A DNA stretch of 64,000 bases from the NCBI RefSeq assembly GCF_029962605.1, contig NZ_CP124750.1, positions 2,790,001 to 2,854,000 on the forward strand, written 5' to 3'. This document shows, in pieces, positions 1-10,744 of the stretch. Made by a program: the position numbers and the translations under genes. This DNA comes from Serratia sarumanii (lineage in GTDB: Bacteria > Pseudomonadota > Gammaproteobacteria > Enterobacterales > Enterobacteriaceae). The number at the start of each line of letters is the position of its first letter. The stretch's first letter is position 1. The notes beneath the pieces are model-generated. The model searched no databases, was not told where the DNA came from, and saw only the letters and a list, made by a program, of their open reading frames with translations.

Positions 1-278
1 CAAATCAAGGGGTTGGTGCCGATGGTGTTAGGCTCACGCACGCACTGCAGCACTTCCCCTTCGACTTTGAGCACCGCCCCTTCGGAATAATTCTGGTTCT
101 GGTAGACGCAACAGCGGTTGCAGGGCTGCGCCGGCGGCGGGTTGACGCCGTTTTTGGCCGTGCCCCAAATCTCCGGCGAAACCGGCAACACCACGTCCAC
201 ATCGCCGCGATTGGCGGCGGCCAGGCCGGAAAACGCCAAGACTGCGGCGACTAAAACCCCACTGAGTCCATGCTTCAT
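1..278 (-). CDS. ynjH: YnjH-like DUF1496 family protein, 3' end outside window
   Basis: The gene starts at ATG 278 and runs off the left edge, so about 92 codons are visible. The product opens with a signal peptide (hydrophobic residues 5-20 ending AAA) and is probably periplasmic. A CNRCC cysteine cluster follows at about residues 43-47, then a [11 protein letters not shown] stretch typical of DUF1496. The start overlaps the topB stop as ATGA, so translation is probably coupled. In E. coli ynjH lies near topB, which supports the name. The function of the family is unknown. Confidence 0.72.
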   Translation of the reverse strand, partial: MKHGLSGVLVAAVLAFSGLAAANRGDVDVVLPVSPEIWGTAKNGVNPPPAQPCNRCCVYQNQNYSEGAVLKVEGEVLQCVREPNTIGTNPLI

Positions 279-2200
279 TCACTCTTCTCCTGCGCCTTGC
301 CGGCGCTTTTCCTGCGTTTTTTGCCCCCGCTGGAAGGCGGCGGCGGCAACCCACGAAACGCCATGCTCGCCCGGCTCTGCTTGGCCTGATAAATCAGCTC
401 TTGCAGCGTGCCGACCAACGGCTGCATAAAGTCCTGATAGCGGCAGGATTTCTCGCTGATTTGCGTCAGCGTGGCTTCCCAGTTGGCCGTCATATCAGGA
501 CGCGCAGCAAGATCCGGCAGCGAGTGAATCAACGCGCGCCCGGTTTCGCTGGAGTGAATATAGCGCCCCTTCTTGTACAGAAACGCCCGTTTGAACAGCA
601 ATTCGATGATCCCCGCTCGCGTCGCTTCCGTACCTAAACCATCGGTCGCCCGCAGGATTTTCTTTAACGCTTTATCTTGTACGAACCGCGCGATGCCGGT
701 CATGGCCGACAACAGGCTGGCGTCGGTAAACGGCCGCGGCGGCTGCGTCTGGCGCTCCACCACTTCACCGCGCTCGCACAGCAGCTCATCGTCCTTGGCC
801 ACCACCGGCAGCGGCGCGCCTTCGTTTTCCTCGTCGCGCTCCTTGCTGCCCAGCAGCGTACGCCAACCGGCCTCCGCCAGGAAACGCGCCTTGGCGATGA
901 ATTTGCCGCCGGCGATATCCAGCTCGATCACGCATTTGCGGAACACCGCATCCGGACAGAATTGCATCAAGTACTGGCGCGCCACCAGCCCATACACATT
1001 CCGTTCATCCTGCGTCAGATTCACCTTGCCGGCGCGGGCGGTGGGAATAATGGCGTGGTGCGCATCGACCTTTTTATCGTCCCAGCAGCGGTTGCGGCGA
1101 TCGCTGTCGATCACCGGCTGCGGATACAGCTCAGGCTGGTGCACGCTGATGGCGTTCAGCACCGCGTGGCGGCCGGCGAAATGTTCTTCCGGCAGATAGC
1201 GGCAGTCGGAACGCGGATAGGTGATCAATTTGTGGGTTTCGTACAGCCGCTGGCAAACGTCCAGCACCTGTTGCGCGCTGAGGTTATAGCGCCGGGCCGC
1301 CTCGATTTGCAGCGTAGAGAGCGAGAACGGCAGCGGCGCGGTATCTGATTCCCGTTTATCATTATAGGACGTGACCAGGGCAGGCTGCCCCTCGATGCGC
1401 TTGACCACGTGCTCCGCCAACGGCCGGTGCAGCAAACGCCCCTCTTCATCCTGATAAGGTTCGCAGGACTCGCTGGGTTGCCACAGCGCCACAAAGCGCT
1501 CTTCTTTCGGCGTGACGATGTGCGCCTTGACCTCAAAGAAGTCTTTTGGCACGAAGTTTTCGATCTCTTCATCGCGGCGCACCACCAATCCGAGCACCGG
1601 GGTCTGCACCCTGCCCACCGACAGCACGCCGTCGTAACCGGCGTTGCGGCCCAGCAGCGTATAGGCGCGGGTCATATTGATGCCGTACAGCCAGTCGGCG
1701 CGCGAACGCGCCAGCGCAGACACGCACAACGGAATGAAATCACGGTTGTCGCGCAGACGCTCGACAGCACGCTCCACCGCCTGCGGATTGAGATCGTTGA
1801 TCAGACAGCGGCGCACGTTCTGGCGCTTCTCCGCCGTCAAATCCAGGTAGTCCAGCACCTCATCCACCAGCAGTTGCCCCTCGCGATCCGGGTCACCGGC
1901 GTGAACCACTTCATCGGCTTCGTGCAGCAGCTTTTTAATGGCGTTGAGCTGTTTGCTGACCGAAGGGCGTGGCTGCAAGCGCCATTTTTCGGGGATGATT
2001 GGCAGATCCGCCAACGACCAGCGCGCATAGCGGCTGTCATAGGCGTCAGGCTGGGCCTGCTCCAACAGATGGCCGACGCACCAGGTCACCACGTCGTTGT
2101 TGCCACAGGCGATATAGCCGTCGCCGCGGCGATGCGGCTTGGGCAAGACGTCGGCAATGGCGCGCGCCAAACTCGGTTTCTCGGCTATGAACAGTCGCAT
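275..2200 (-). CDS. topB: DNA topoisomerase III
   Basis: This is a type IA topoisomerase that decatenates replication intermediates, often working with RecQ. It has 641 residues against about 653 in E. coli. The TOPRIM acidic residues are Glu7 ([10 protein letters not shown]) and the DPDREGQ motif at 103-109. The catalytic tyrosine is Tyr328 in ITYPRSD, the same number as in E. coli. The C-terminus is basic (KKRRKSAGK), consistent with DNA binding. The ATG shares bases with the stop of mnmH (TAATG) and the stop overlaps ynjH (ATGA), so this is the third gene of a tightly coupled operon. Confidence 0.97.
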   Translation of the reverse strand: MRLFIAEKPSLARAIADVLPKPHRRGDGYIACGNNDVVTWCVGHLLEQAQPDAYDSRYARWSLADLPIIPEKWRLQPRPSVSKQLNAIKKLLHEADEVVHAGDPDREGQLLVDEVLDYLDLTAEKRQNVRRCLINDLNPQAVERAVERLRDNRDFIPLCVSALARSRADWLYGINMTRAYTLLGRNAGYDGVLSVGRVQTPVLGLVVRRDEEIENFVPKDFFEVKAHIVTPKEERFVALWQPSESCEPYQDEEGRLLHRPLAEHVVKRIEGQPALVTSYNDKRESDTAPLPFSLSTLQIEAARRYNLSAQQVLDVCQRLYETHKLITYPRSDCRYLPEEHFAGRHAVLNAISVHQPELYPQPVIDSDRRNRCWDDKKVDAHHAIIPTARAGKVNLTQDERNVYGLVARQYLMQFCPDAVFRKCVIELDIAGGKFIAKARFLAEAGWRTLLGSKERDEENEGAPLPVVAKDDELLCERGEVVERQTQPPRPFTDASLLSAMTGIARFVQDKALKKILRATDGLGTEATRAGIIELLFKRAFLYKKGRYIHSSETGRALIHSLPDLAARPDMTANWEATLTQISEKSCRYQDFMQPLVGTLQELIYQAKQSRASMAFRGLPPPPSSGGKKRRKSAGKAQEKSE

Positions 2201-3318
2201 TAATCACCGTTTTTCTGGCTGAACGTCATCAAGAATTCTCTTACTTCTGCATAGTTCCCGCGGAAGACGATCCGCTGGGCTTTCTTTTCCAACTGATAGC
2301 AATACATCGGATCGTAGTACTGCTGCAACAGAGGCGCCAACCACTCGCGGTGCGCGTCGCTCTGGCCGCTGAGGCGCTGCGCCCGCAGCGCCGCCTCCAG
2401 CCGCTGCGTCAACTGCTGGAAGCGCTCCAGGCCCAAACGGCGGCGAATGGCGAACAGGCCATGATGCAAATAGTCGTCGTACTGCCGCCAGCCCTCTTCC
2501 ATGCCATAGGCCTGTTCGAACTGTTCGCGCATACCGTCGATATATTCGGCCTGCAAGCGCGCCAGACGAATATCGAACGGATCGTCGATCACCGCCACCG
2601 GCGCCTGCTGCATGCCGTTGAACAACGGCAACGGCAGATTGTTGCTGCCGATGATCCGCCCTTCGTCTTCCAGCACCCAACGGCGGCTGCCACCATGCTG
2701 TTTTTTCAGCAATAACACAGCCAGACGATTCTCAAAATCTATCTGCGAGCTCTGCCCCACCAGCGTTCGGCCAAAAGATGAACCGCGATGGCGCGCCGCG
2801 CCTTCCAGATCGACGCCGTCGGCCAGTTCGTTGACCAGCAGCGTCTTGCCGCTGCCGGTATTGCCGCCCACCAGGACCATCGGCAATTGCGCGCTTTGCG
2901 TCAGTACACCGAGCAGATAATTGCGCAGCGCTTTATAACCGCCAGTGATACGCGGATAATCCACGCCAGCCTCGTGCAGCCATTGCTGCACCAGCTGCGA
3001 GCGCAGCCCGCCGCGGAAGCAGTAAATATAGCCTTCGGGCCGCGCTGCGCAGGCCGCCAGCCAGGCGGCGGTGCGCTGTTCGCGCAGTTTGCCGTTCACC
3101 AGGCTGTGGCCGAGCGCGATCGCCGCCTGCTGCCCATGCTGCTTATAGCAGGTGCCGACCGCCTGGCGTTCGCTGTCGATCATCAGCGGTAAATTCACCG
3201 CCTGTGCGAAGGCACCCTGCTGAAATTCGATCGGTGCGCGCACGTCAATCAGCGGCACGTCCTGCAGGAAAATGCGTGGGTAATCGTCGCTGTCCGGCCT
3301 TCCTTGCATGTGGGACAC
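2200..3318 (-). CDS. mnmH: tRNA 2-selenouridine synthase
   Basis: MnmH (SelU) replaces sulfur by selenium at the wobble 2-thiouridine of certain tRNAs, using selenophosphate. An N-terminal rhodanese domain carries the active cysteine Cys100 in the loop [12 protein letters not shown]-loop GGNTGSGKT (151-159) follows, which is the family layout. A GTG start at 3318 overlaps the selD stop (TAGTG); an ATG three codons downstream is an alternative. It lies directly behind selD, the selenophosphate donor gene, so supplier and consumer are co-transcribed. In E. coli mnmH is located elsewhere. Confidence 0.95.
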   Translation of the reverse strand: MSHMQGRPDSDDYPRIFLQDVPLIDVRAPIEFQQGAFAQAVNLPLMIDSERQAVGTCYKQHGQQAAIALGHSLVNGKLREQRTAAWLAACAARPEGYIYCFRGGLRSQLVQQWLHEAGVDYPRITGGYKALRNYLLGVLTQSAQLPMVLVGGNTGSGKTLLVNELADGVDLEGAARHRGSSFGRTLVGQSSQIDFENRLAVLLLKKQHGGSRRWVLEDEGRIIGSNNLPLPLFNGMQQAPVAVIDDPFDIRLARLQAEYIDGMREQFEQAYGMEEGWRQYDDYLHHGLFAIRRRLGLERFQQLTQRLEAALRAQRLSGQSDAHREWLAPLLQQYYDPMYCYQLEKKAQRIVFRGNYAEVREFLMTFSQKNGD

Positions 3319-4361
3319 TACACGACCTCGATCAGCGGCTTATCGGCCGATGCCACATGCAGCTCACCGATGGCGTTGAGGGTGATACCGTGCTGCCCGG
3401 CAATCGCCAGCACCTGCACTTCCGCCTCTGGCAATACCGCCAACAGCAAACCGCCAGAGGTTTGTGGATCGCACAGCAGCTGGCGCTGCAAATCGCTCAT
3501 CTCGCCCACCAGATGGCCATAGCTGTCGAAGTTGCGCCCGGTGCCGCCCGGCACGCAACCTTCGGCGATATACGCTTCGACGTCCGGCAGCTTCGGCACC
3601 CGATCGAACCAGACCGTCGCCTGCAGACCGGAGCCCTGGCACACCTCGCTCAGGTGGCCCAGCAGGCCAAAGCCGGTGATATCGGTCATCGCCGTGACGC
3701 CCGCCACCTCGGCAAAGTCGGCGCCCGGCTTGTTCAGGCGGCACATCACTTCGGTCGCCAGGCCCTGATGCTCAGTGCGCAGTTTGCTTTGTTTCTCGGC
3801 GGTCGTGAGCACGCCGATGCCCAGCGGCTTGGTCAGATAGAGTTTCGCCCCGGCCTGTGCCGCGCTGTTTTTCTTCACCCGCTCGGTATTGACCACGCCG
3901 GTGACCGCCAGGCCGAAAATAGGTTCCGGCGCATCGATGGAATGGCCGCCGGCCAGCGCGATCCCCGCCTGCTGGCAGGCGAAACGGCCGCCGTCGATCA
4001 CCTGCTGCGCTACCTCCGGCGGCAGCTTGGCGATCGGCCAGCCGAGAATGGCGATCGCCATGATCGGTTTGCCGCCCATCGCATACACGTCGCTGATGGC
4101 GTTGGCTGCCGCAATGCGGCCGAAATCGAACGGATCGTCGACGATCGGCATGAAAAAGTCAGTGGTGCTGATGATGCCGACGCCGTTGCCGATGTCGTAC
4201 ACCGCCGCGTCGTCGCGGGTTTCATTGCCGACCAACAGGCGCGGATCGACAAACTTTTCTCGCTCGCTGTGCAAGATGGTTTCGAGAACTTTCGGTGAGA
4301 TTTTGCAGCCGCAGCCAGCGCCATGGCTGTACTGGGTTAAACGGATCGCTGGCGATGTCAT
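3318..4361 (-). CDS. selD: Selenide, water dikinase (selenophosphate synthase)
   Basis: SelD makes selenophosphate from selenide and ATP for selenocysteine and selenouridine synthesis. The 347-residue product has the N-terminal loop GAGCGCK with Cys17 and Lys20 at the positions known to be catalytic in E. coli. Residue 17 is Cys, not selenocysteine, so no recoded UGA is needed. A GGGAGTGG ribosome-binding site precedes the ATG. It is the first gene of selD-mnmH-topB-ynjH. A 157-base gap separates it from ydjA upstream. Confidence 0.97.
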   Translation of the reverse strand: MTSPAIRLTQYSHGAGCGCKISPKVLETILHSEREKFVDPRLLVGNETRDDAAVYDIGNGVGIISTTDFFMPIVDDPFDFGRIAAANAISDVYAMGGKPIMAIAILGWPIAKLPPEVAQQVIDGGRFACQQAGIALAGGHSIDAPEPIFGLAVTGVVNTERVKKNSAAQAGAKLYLTKPLGIGVLTTAEKQSKLRTEHQGLATEVMCRLNKPGADFAEVAGVTAMTDITGFGLLGHLSEVCQGSGLQATVWFDRVPKLPDVEAYIAEGCVPGGTGRNFDSYGHLVGEMSDLQRQLLCDPQTSGGLLLAVLPEAEVQVLAIAGQHGITLNAIGELHVASADKPLIEVV

Positions 4362-4518
4362 AGTCCACTCCCTTCGGTAACGGCACTCAAGATAACATAG
4401 GGTAGCGCTTGCCGAAGGGATTGATAAGAGCAGGTCGCCTATAAGCGAACGGCCTGCTCAGAAACCATGCGATTTTGCGGGGTTTGGCGCATTTTCGCCG
4501 CGCCCCGCGGGAGAAAAC

Positions 4519-5070
4519 TCAGAAATAGCTGACGAAAGGCGTGCTGTCCGGCGGCGTCACCTTGGTGGCGGCCTTCAGCTGCGGCGTGCCCAGATAGAGG
4601 AAACCGACGATCTCGTCCTGCTCGCGGCAGCCGAAGGCTTCGCGCACCAGCGCATGCTCGGTCCAGGCGCCGGTGCGCCAGATGCCGTTAAAGCCCTGCG
4701 CCAGCGCCGCCATCTGCATCGCCTGCACCGCGCAACCGGCGGAAACCACCTGTTCCCAGCGCGGCACCTTGGTCTCTTCAGTGCAGTGCGCAATGACGGT
4801 GATGATCAGCGGCGCGCGGAACGGCGCCTTGGTGGCCTTTTCGATCGCCGCTTCGTCCAGCTGATCCTGTTTCGCCGCCGCCTGCAGCAGCTGGCTGAAG
4901 CGCTCCAGACCCTGATTTTCGATCATCACGAAACGCCACGGCTGCAGCGCGCCGTGATCGGGCGCACGCAGGCCCGCGTTGATGATATTTTGGCGCACTT
5001 CCCCCGCCGGCGCCGGTTCCGCCAGGCGCGAAGCCGAGCGGCGATTCAATAAAAGATCCAGAGCATCCAT
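4519..5070 (-). CDS. ydjA: Nitroreductase family protein YdjA
   Basis: This is a small FMN-dependent NAD(P)H oxidoreductase of the nitroreductase family; its natural substrate is not settled. It has 183 residues, the usual length for YdjA. The N-terminal RRSASRL and the GALQPWRF segment (about 41-48) fit FMN-phosphate binding and the conserved family core. The start has a clear AGGAG ribosome-binding site. It sits between selD and divergent sppA, the same order as in E. coli. Confidence 0.93.
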   Translation of the reverse strand: MDALDLLLNRRSASRLAEPAPAGEVRQNIINAGLRAPDHGALQPWRFVMIENQGLERFSQLLQAAAKQDQLDEAAIEKATKAPFRAPLIITVIAHCTEETKVPRWEQVVSAGCAVQAMQMAALAQGFNGIWRTGAWTEHALVREAFGCREQDEIVGFLYLGTPQLKAATKVTPPDSTPFVSYF

Positions 5071-5230
5071 CGTAAACTCCTGATAACAATTTTCATTCCG
5101 GCCACGTTAACATAGCTAAACGACGAGTTACAGCCTCGGCGATAGCGTCTGTGTGCCACGATTTAAAGCTGACATTTCCCCGGCCGCTCATTAGGATAGC
5201 GGAACATTCTCGACTCTTGTTGGAGAGCAC

Positions 5231-7087
5231 ATGCGCACATTGTGGCAAATTATTGCCGGCATTTTCCGGTGGACATGGCGTCTGCTGAATTTTATCAGGG
5301 AACTGATCCTTAACCTGTTCCTGGTCTTGCTGATCCTGGTTGGGGTTGGCATCTATCTGTCCTTCCAAAGTTCCTCCACCACGACGGCCCCGGCGCGCGG
5401 CGCGCTGCTGGTCGATTTAAGCGGCGTGGTGGTCGATCAGCCCTCGGTAAACAACCGGGTGCGGCAATGGGGCCGCGAGCTGTTGGGCGCCTCCAGCAGC
5501 CGTCTGCAGGAAAACTCGCTGTTCGACGTGGTCGATAGCATCCGCAAGGCCAAAGACGATAAAAACATTACCGGCATGGTGTTGCAGCTGAATGACTTCG
5601 TCGGCGCCGATCAGCCGTCGCTGCGCTATATCGGCAAGGCGCTGCGCGAGTTCCGCGACAGCGGCAAACCGATCTTCGCCATCGGCGACAGCTACAACCA
5701 GACGCAATACTTCCTGGCCAGCTACGCCAACAAGGTCTATCTGTCGCCGCAGGGCGCGGTCGATCTGCACGGTTTCGCCACCAACAACCTGTATTACAAG
5801 TCGTTGCTGGACATGCTCAAGGTCACCACCAATATCTTCCGCGTCGGCACCTATAAATCGGCGGTCGAACCACTGATCCGCGACGATATGTCTCCGGCGG
5901 CGCGCGAAGCGGACAGCCGCTGGATTGGCGGCCTGTGGCAGAACTATCTGGAAACCGTCGCGGCCAACCGCCAGCTGACGCCACAGCAGCTGTTCCCGGG
6001 CGCCGCCGGCGTGCTGAGCGGCCTGCAGGCAGCCGGTGGCGACACCGCTCGCTATGCGCTGGACAATAAGCTGGTGGACGAGCTGGCCTCGCGCACCGCG
6101 ATCGAAAATCAGCTGGTCAAGACCTTCGGCTGGGATAAACAGGCGAACGATTTCAACGCCATCAGCATCTACGACTATCAGCCGAAGCCGGACGCCAATC
6201 AGGGCGGCAAGATCGCCGTGGTCTTCGCCAATGGCGCCATCATGGACGGCCCGCAGACGCCGGGTAACGTCGGGGGTGATACCACCGCCGCCGAACTGCG
6301 TCAGGCCCGTCTGGATCCGGCCATCAAGGCCGTGGTGTTCCGCGTCAACAGCCCGGGCGGCAGCGTCAGCGCATCCGAAGTGATCCGTTCCGAACTGGCC
6401 GCCGTGCGCGCCGCCGGCAAACCGGTGGTGGTTTCGATGGGCGGCATGGCCGCGTCGGGCGGCTACTGGGTTTCGACGCCGGCCGACTACATCATCGCCA
6501 GCCCGAGCACCCTGACCGGTTCCATCGGCATTTTCGGCATCATCAACACCTACGAGAAAACCCTGGATACGCTGGGCGTGCACACCGATGGCGTGGCGAC
6601 CTCGCCGCTGGCCGACATTGCGGTCACCAAGGCGCTGCCGCAGGAGTTCTCGCAGATGATGCAGCTGAACATCGAAAACGGGTATAAGAACTTCCTCGAT
6701 TTGGTCGCCAAATCGCGCAAGATGCCCCCGCAGCAGGTTGACCAAATCGCCCAGGGCCACGTCTGGCTCGGCAGCGACGCCAAGGCCAACGGCCTGGTCG
6801 ATCAATTGGGCGATTTCGACGACGCGGTGAAAAAAGCCGCCGAGTTGGCGAAGCTGCAGCAGTGGCAGCTCAACTGGTTCGTCGATACCCCAAGCCTGAG
6901 CGATATGGTGCTCAGCCAGTTCGGCGTTTCCGTTCACGCCATGCTGCCGGCGGCGATTCAGGCCATGCTGCCCGCTCCGCTGGCCTCGGTCGCCAACGCG
7001 GTGAAAGAACAGCCGGGTTTGTTCAATAACCTGAACGATCCGCAAAACCGTTATGCGATCTGTCTCACCTGCGGAGAAGTCCGCTAA
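5231..7087 (+). CDS. sppA: Signal peptide peptidase SppA (protease IV)
   Basis: SppA is an inner-membrane serine protease that degrades cleaved signal peptides. The 618-residue protein has one N-terminal membrane anchor (about 25-45) and a duplicated S49 domain. The Lys/Ser catalytic dyad falls at Lys209 (GTYKSAVEP) and Ser409 (MAASGGYW), the E. coli numbers. A GGAGAG ribosome-binding site precedes the ATG. The gene is divergent from ydjA and is followed by a strong intrinsic terminator. Confidence 0.97.
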   Translation: MRTLWQIIAGIFRWTWRLLNFIRELILNLFLVLLILVGVGIYLSFQSSSTTTAPARGALLVDLSGVVVDQPSVNNRVRQWGRELLGASSSRLQENSLFDVVDSIRKAKDDKNITGMVLQLNDFVGADQPSLRYIGKALREFRDSGKPIFAIGDSYNQTQYFLASYANKVYLSPQGAVDLHGFATNNLYYKSLLDMLKVTTNIFRVGTYKSAVEPLIRDDMSPAAREADSRWIGGLWQNYLETVAANRQLTPQQLFPGAAGVLSGLQAAGGDTARYALDNKLVDELASRTAIENQLVKTFGWDKQANDFNAISIYDYQPKPDANQGGKIAVVFANGAIMDGPQTPGNVGGDTTAAELRQARLDPAIKAVVFRVNSPGGSVSASEVIRSELAAVRAAGKPVVVSMGGMAASGGYWVSTPADYIIASPSTLTGSIGIFGIINTYEKTLDTLGVHTDGVATSPLADIAVTKALPQEFSQMMQLNIENGYKNFLDLVAKSRKMPPQQVDQIAQGHVWLGSDAKANGLVDQLGDFDDAVKKAAELAKLQQWQLNWFVDTPSLSDMVLSQFGVSVHAMLPAAIQAMLPAPLASVANAVKEQPGLFNNLNDPQNRYAICLTCGEVR

Positions 7088-7100
7088 CAAATAATTCTGC

Positions 7101-7126
7101 AGCCCGGCCATCGCCGGGCTTTTTTT
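7101..7126 (+). terminator. Rho-independent terminator of sppA
   Basis: A perfect 8-bp stem AGCCCGGC/GCCGGGCT with a 4-base loop is followed by six T, 14 bases after the sppA stop. Confidence 0.9.
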
Positions 7127-7180
7127 CTGCCGCCATGCCCCTATAATTCAGCCCATCTTATCTTTGTTAAAATCATGACC

Positions 7181-8197
7181 ATGCAAAAGAAATCCATTTA
7201 CGTCGCCTACACCGGCGGCACCATCGGCATGCAGCGTTCCGATCACGGCTATATCCCGGTTTCCGGCCACCTGCAGCGCCAGCTGGCGCTGATGCCCGAA
7301 TTCCATCGCCCGGAAATGCCGGATTTCACCATTCATGAATATGCGCCATTGATTGACTCTTCGGATATGACACCGGAAGACTGGCAGCACATCGCCGACG
7401 ACATCAAGCAGAACTACGATCGCTACGACGGCTTCGTGATCCTGCACGGCACCGACACCATGGCGTTCACCGCGTCGGCACTCTCCTTCATGCTGGAAAA
7501 CCTGGCTAAACCGGTGATCGTCACCGGCTCGCAGATTCCGCTGGCGGAGCTGCGTTCCGATGGCCAGACCAACCTGCTCAACGCGCTGTATCTGGCGGCC
7601 AACCATCCGGTGAATGAAGTCAGCCTGTTCTTCAACAACAAGCTGTTCCGCGGCAACCGCACCACCAAAGCGCACGCCGACGGCTTCGACGCCTTCGCCT
7701 CCCCGAATCTGCCGCCGCTGCTGGAAGCCGGTATTCACATTCGCCGCCAGCAAGGCATCGACAGCCCGCCATGCAACGGCGCGCTGCGGGTGCACGACAT
7801 TACGCCGCAGCCGATCGGCGTGGTCACTATCTATCCGGGCATTTCCGGCGCGGTGGTGCGCAACTTCCTGCTGCAGCCGGTCAAAGCGCTGATCCTGCGT
7901 TCCTACGGCGTCGGCAACGCGCCGCAGAAGGCCGAGCTGATCGACGAGTTGCGCGCGGCCTCAGAACGCGGCATCGTGGTGGTGAACCTGACGCAGTGCA
8001 TCTCCGGGCGCGTCAATATGGAAGGCTACGCCACCGGCAACGCGCTGGCGCACGCCGGGGTGATCAGCGGTTTCGACATGACGGTGGAAGCCGCCCTGAC
8101 CAAGCTGCACTACCTGCTGAGCCAGCCGCTGACGCCGGAACAAATCCGCGCCCTGATGCAGCAAGACCTACGCGGCGAGCTGAGCATCAACGGTTAA
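7181..8197 (+). CDS. ansA: L-asparaginase I (cytoplasmic)
   Basis: AnsA hydrolyses L-asparagine to aspartate and ammonia in the cytoplasm. The N-terminal AYTGGTIGM holds the nucleophilic threonine region, and LHGTDTM holds the second catalytic Thr-Asp pair. The start is set at the second ATG (MQKKS), giving 338 residues, the E. coli length. An ATG two codons upstream (7175) is also possible, and neither has a clear ribosome-binding site. The next gene, pncA, starts 22 bases downstream, so the two probably form an operon. Confidence 0.95.
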   Translation: MQKKSIYVAYTGGTIGMQRSDHGYIPVSGHLQRQLALMPEFHRPEMPDFTIHEYAPLIDSSDMTPEDWQHIADDIKQNYDRYDGFVILHGTDTMAFTASALSFMLENLAKPVIVTGSQIPLAELRSDGQTNLLNALYLAANHPVNEVSLFFNNKLFRGNRTTKAHADGFDAFASPNLPPLLEAGIHIRRQQGIDSPPCNGALRVHDITPQPIGVVTIYPGISGAVVRNFLLQPVKALILRSYGVGNAPQKAELIDELRAASERGIVVVNLTQCISGRVNMEGYATGNALAHAGVISGFDMTVEAALTKLHYLLSQPLTPEQIRALMQQDLRGELSING

Positions 8198-8219
8198 CCT
8201 ACTGAACTCTGGAGCGGCG

Positions 8220-8852
8220 ATGAAAACGGCCCTGTTGTTGATCGATCTGCAAAACGATTTCTGCCCCGGCGGCGCGCTGGCGGTCACGGCGGGCGACGCC
8301 GTCATCCCGGTGGCCAATCAGGCGATCGCCGCCTGTCTGGCGCGTGGCGAGCCGGTGGTGGCCAGCCAGGACTGGCATCCCGCCAATCACCGCAGTTTTG
8401 CGGTGAACTCCCATGCGCAGGTCGGCACCCTTGGAGAGCTGGAAGGCCTGCCGCAGGTGTGGTGGCCGGTGCACTGCGTGCAAGGGAGCCACGGCGCCGA
8501 TTTTCACCCCCAGTTACAGCGGCAACATATCAATGCCGTTTTTCGCAAAGGGCAGGATACGGATATCGACAGCTACAGCGCATTCTTCGATAACGGCCAC
8601 CGAGCACAGACCGAACTGCACGGCTGGCTGCAATCGCAGGGCGTCCGGCGGCTGGCAATCATGGGTCTGGCGACCGACTACTGCGTGAAGTTCAGCGTGC
8701 TGGATGCGCTGGCTGCCGGCTATCCAACGCAGGTGATCGTCGACGGCTGCCGCGGCGTGAATCTGCAGCCGGACGACAGCGAGCGGGCGCTGCAGGACAT
8801 GGCGTGCGCCGGTGCGCAACTGGTTACCCTGTCACAATTCCTCGCCAACTAA
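8220..8852 (+). CDS. pncA: Nicotinamidase
   Basis: PncA converts nicotinamide to nicotinate in NAD salvage and also activates pyrazinamide. The 210-residue protein shows the catalytic triad Asp9 (LLIDLQNDF), Lys110 (FRKGQD) and Cys155 (ATDYCVKFS). Likely metal ligands are Asp51 and His53 in DWHP, and His85. A GGAG ribosome-binding site is present. It lies directly behind ansA, as in E. coli; both enzymes are amidohydrolases that release ammonia. Confidence 0.96.
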   Translation: MKTALLLIDLQNDFCPGGALAVTAGDAVIPVANQAIAACLARGEPVVASQDWHPANHRSFAVNSHAQVGTLGELEGLPQVWWPVHCVQGSHGADFHPQLQRQHINAVFRKGQDTDIDSYSAFFDNGHRAQTELHGWLQSQGVRRLAIMGLATDYCVKFSVLDALAAGYPTQVIVDGCRGVNLQPDDSERALQDMACAGAQLVTLSQFLAN

Positions 8853-9084
8853 ATCCTCCAGGGCGCCATCAGCGCCCTCTCTGCGCGGTGGCGAAAATTT
8901 CGACGCCGCTCACAATATCGCCCTTCTTCTTCCCCAACGGCTTGTGACCGGCAGGCGCTTTTGCTGTTATGGCTGCGACGCTTTTGGCGTCAATCGGTTA
9001 TACGCATCCGGGGCCCACTGAGCCCGGCTTTATTGTGACCGCCTCTGGCGGTACGGTCGGCCTTGCCGACCCAAGGAGAAAGAC

Positions 9085-10362
9085 ATGAAAATAACCCGAA
9101 AACTGCTGCCTTTACTGGCGGCGGTGCAGTTGGCTATGGCCGGCGCAGGCACGGCCCAGGCGGCTTATCTCTCCGTCGGCTACTTCAACGGCGGCGGCGA
9201 CGTCACCGCCGGCCCCGGTGGCGACATCGACAAGCTGGACGTCACGCAAATCACCCACCTCAACTATTCGTTCGGCCTGATCTACAACGGCGAGAAAGAC
9301 GAAGCCAATGCAGCGCTGAAAGACCCCGCTCGCCGCCACCAGATCTACCTGTCGCCGAAGGTGATGGCCGATCTGCAACGGCTACCGACGCTGCGCAAGC
9401 AGAACCCCGAGCTGAAAGTGCTGCTGTCGGTCGGCGGCTGGGGCGCACGGGGTTTCTCCGCCGCCGCCGCGACTGCGGAAAACCGGGCGATATTCATCCG
9501 TTCCGCGCTGCAGGTGATCGCCCAGTATCAGCTGGATGGTATCGATCTGGACTGGGAATATCCGGTGAACGGCGCCTGGGGGCTGGTGGAAAGCCAACCG
9601 GCAGACCGCGACAACTTCACCCTGCTGTTGAAAGAGCTTCATCAGGCGCTGGGTAAAGGCAAGCTGTTAACCATCGCCGTCGGGGCCAACGTCAAAAGCC
9701 CACAGGAATGGGTTGATGTGAAAAGCATTGCCCCTTACCTCGACTACATCAATCTGATGACCTACGACATGGCTTACGGCACGCAGTACTTCAATGCCAA
9801 CCTGTACGATTCAAAGCGTTGGCCAACCGTGGCGGCCGCCGATCGCTATAGCGCCGATTTCGTGGTCAAGAATTATCTGGCTGCCGGCCTGAAACCGGCG
9901 CAGATGAACCTGGGCATCGGTTTCTACGGCCGGGTTCCGAAACGGGCGACCGAGGCGGGTATCGACTGGGACAAGCCGGACGCCGCCAAACATCCGGTGA
10001 CGGAACCTTACTTCAGCGCGCGAGAAACCGCCCTGTTCAACGCGCTGGGGCTGGATCTCAGCAAAGACACTTACTTTAAATACCACGATATCGTCAGTAA
10101 ATTGCTCAACGATCCGCAGCATCGTTTTCGCGAGCACTGGGATGACGACGCCAAAGTGCCTTACCTGACGCTACAATCCGCCGAAGGCAAGCCGCTGTTC
10201 GCAATCTCCTACGAGAATCCGCGTTCGGTGGCCATCAAGGCCGAATACATCAAAAGTCAGGGATTGGGCGGTGCGATGTTCTGGGAATACGGCGCGGATG
10301 ACGACAACCGGCTGGCGCAGCAGCTGGCGGAATCGCTGGGGATTAAGGGCGAAAAACGGTGA
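9085..10362 (+). CDS. Secreted GH18 chitinase, possibly the ChiD type
   Basis: This is a family 18 glycoside hydrolase that should cleave chitin or chito-oligosaccharides. A signal peptide (1-26, ending AQA) is followed by a single catalytic barrel of about 400 residues. The SxGG motif is at 115-118. The catalytic DGIDLDWE motif is at 151-158, with Glu158 as proton donor, so an active enzyme is expected. There is no separate carbohydrate-binding domain, unlike ChiA, ChiB or ChiC. The size resembles the ChiD type of Serratia, but that assignment is from memory. A strong AAGGAG ribosome-binding site precedes the ATG. It stands alone between pncA and yeaC. Confidence 0.92.
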   Translation: MKITRKLLPLLAAVQLAMAGAGTAQAAYLSVGYFNGGGDVTAGPGGDIDKLDVTQITHLNYSFGLIYNGEKDEANAALKDPARRHQIYLSPKVMADLQRLPTLRKQNPELKVLLSVGGWGARGFSAAAATAENRAIFIRSALQVIAQYQLDGIDLDWEYPVNGAWGLVESQPADRDNFTLLLKELHQALGKGKLLTIAVGANVKSPQEWVDVKSIAPYLDYINLMTYDMAYGTQYFNANLYDSKRWPTVAAADRYSADFVVKNYLAAGLKPAQMNLGIGFYGRVPKRATEAGIDWDKPDAAKHPVTEPYFSARETALFNALGLDLSKDTYFKYHDIVSKLLNDPQHRFREHWDDDAKVPYLTLQSAEGKPLFAISYENPRSVAIKAEYIKSQGLGGAMFWEYGADDDNRLAQQLAESLGIKGEKR

Positions 10363-10367
10363 ATCGA

Positions 10368-10396
10368 CGGGGCGATGGCGACATCGCCCCGCTTTC
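10368..10396 (+). terminator. Terminator of the chitinase gene
   Basis: A 10-bp perfect stem CGGGGCGATG/CATCGCCCCG with a GCGA tetraloop is followed by CTTTC, just after the chitinase stop and before the convergent yeaC end. Confidence 0.75.
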
Positions 10397-10408
10397 ATTA
10401 GGGAAGCC

Positions 10409-10681
10409 TTACTGCGGTTTGAGTTTGGCCAACGGCTCGGCAACGAACTGCTGTTTCAGCTCTTGCTTGCTCTTCATCACGATCTGCCCGTCGGTGCCGA
10501 TGCTCATGTGCTGCGGATCGACGTTGTTCATCGACTGCCACAGCATCACCGCCTGCAGGCTGTTTTCTTTTTGCTCCGGCGTCAGCGCCACGCCGTCCGG
10601 CCATTTGCCTAGCTCAACCGCCTGTACCAGGCGCTGGTATATCTCGGGCGTCATCGCCGCAATCAGATCTTTCACGTCCAT
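10409..10681 (-). CDS. yeaC: YeaC, DUF1315 family protein
   Basis: The 90-residue soluble protein begins MDVKDLIAAMTPEIYQRL and contains the GKWPDGVALT segment typical of DUF1315. It has no signal peptide or membrane segment. Its function is unknown. It lies just downstream of msrB on the same strand, as in E. coli (msrB-yeaC), and is probably co-transcribed. Confidence 0.88.
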   Translation of the reverse strand: MDVKDLIAAMTPEIYQRLVQAVELGKWPDGVALTPEQKENSLQAVMLWQSMNNVDPQHMSIGTDGQIVMKSKQELKQQFVAEPLAKLKPQ

Positions 10682-10744
10682 CAGAGCCCTTCTCGCTTAC
10701 GGATGAATAATTAGCTGAATCGATTTTGTTGGTTAAATTACCAC

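Noticed and set aside
1409..2203. 264-codon plus-strand frame opposite topB
   Set aside because: It is antisense to a full-length topB with all catalytic motifs. It has an Arg/Gln/His-rich composition typical of shadow frames in GC-rich DNA.
5417..7111. 564-codon minus-strand frame opposite sppA
   Set aside because: Shadow of sppA. Composition is biased to Arg, Gly, Val, Gln and His, and no family motif or ribosome-binding site is seen.
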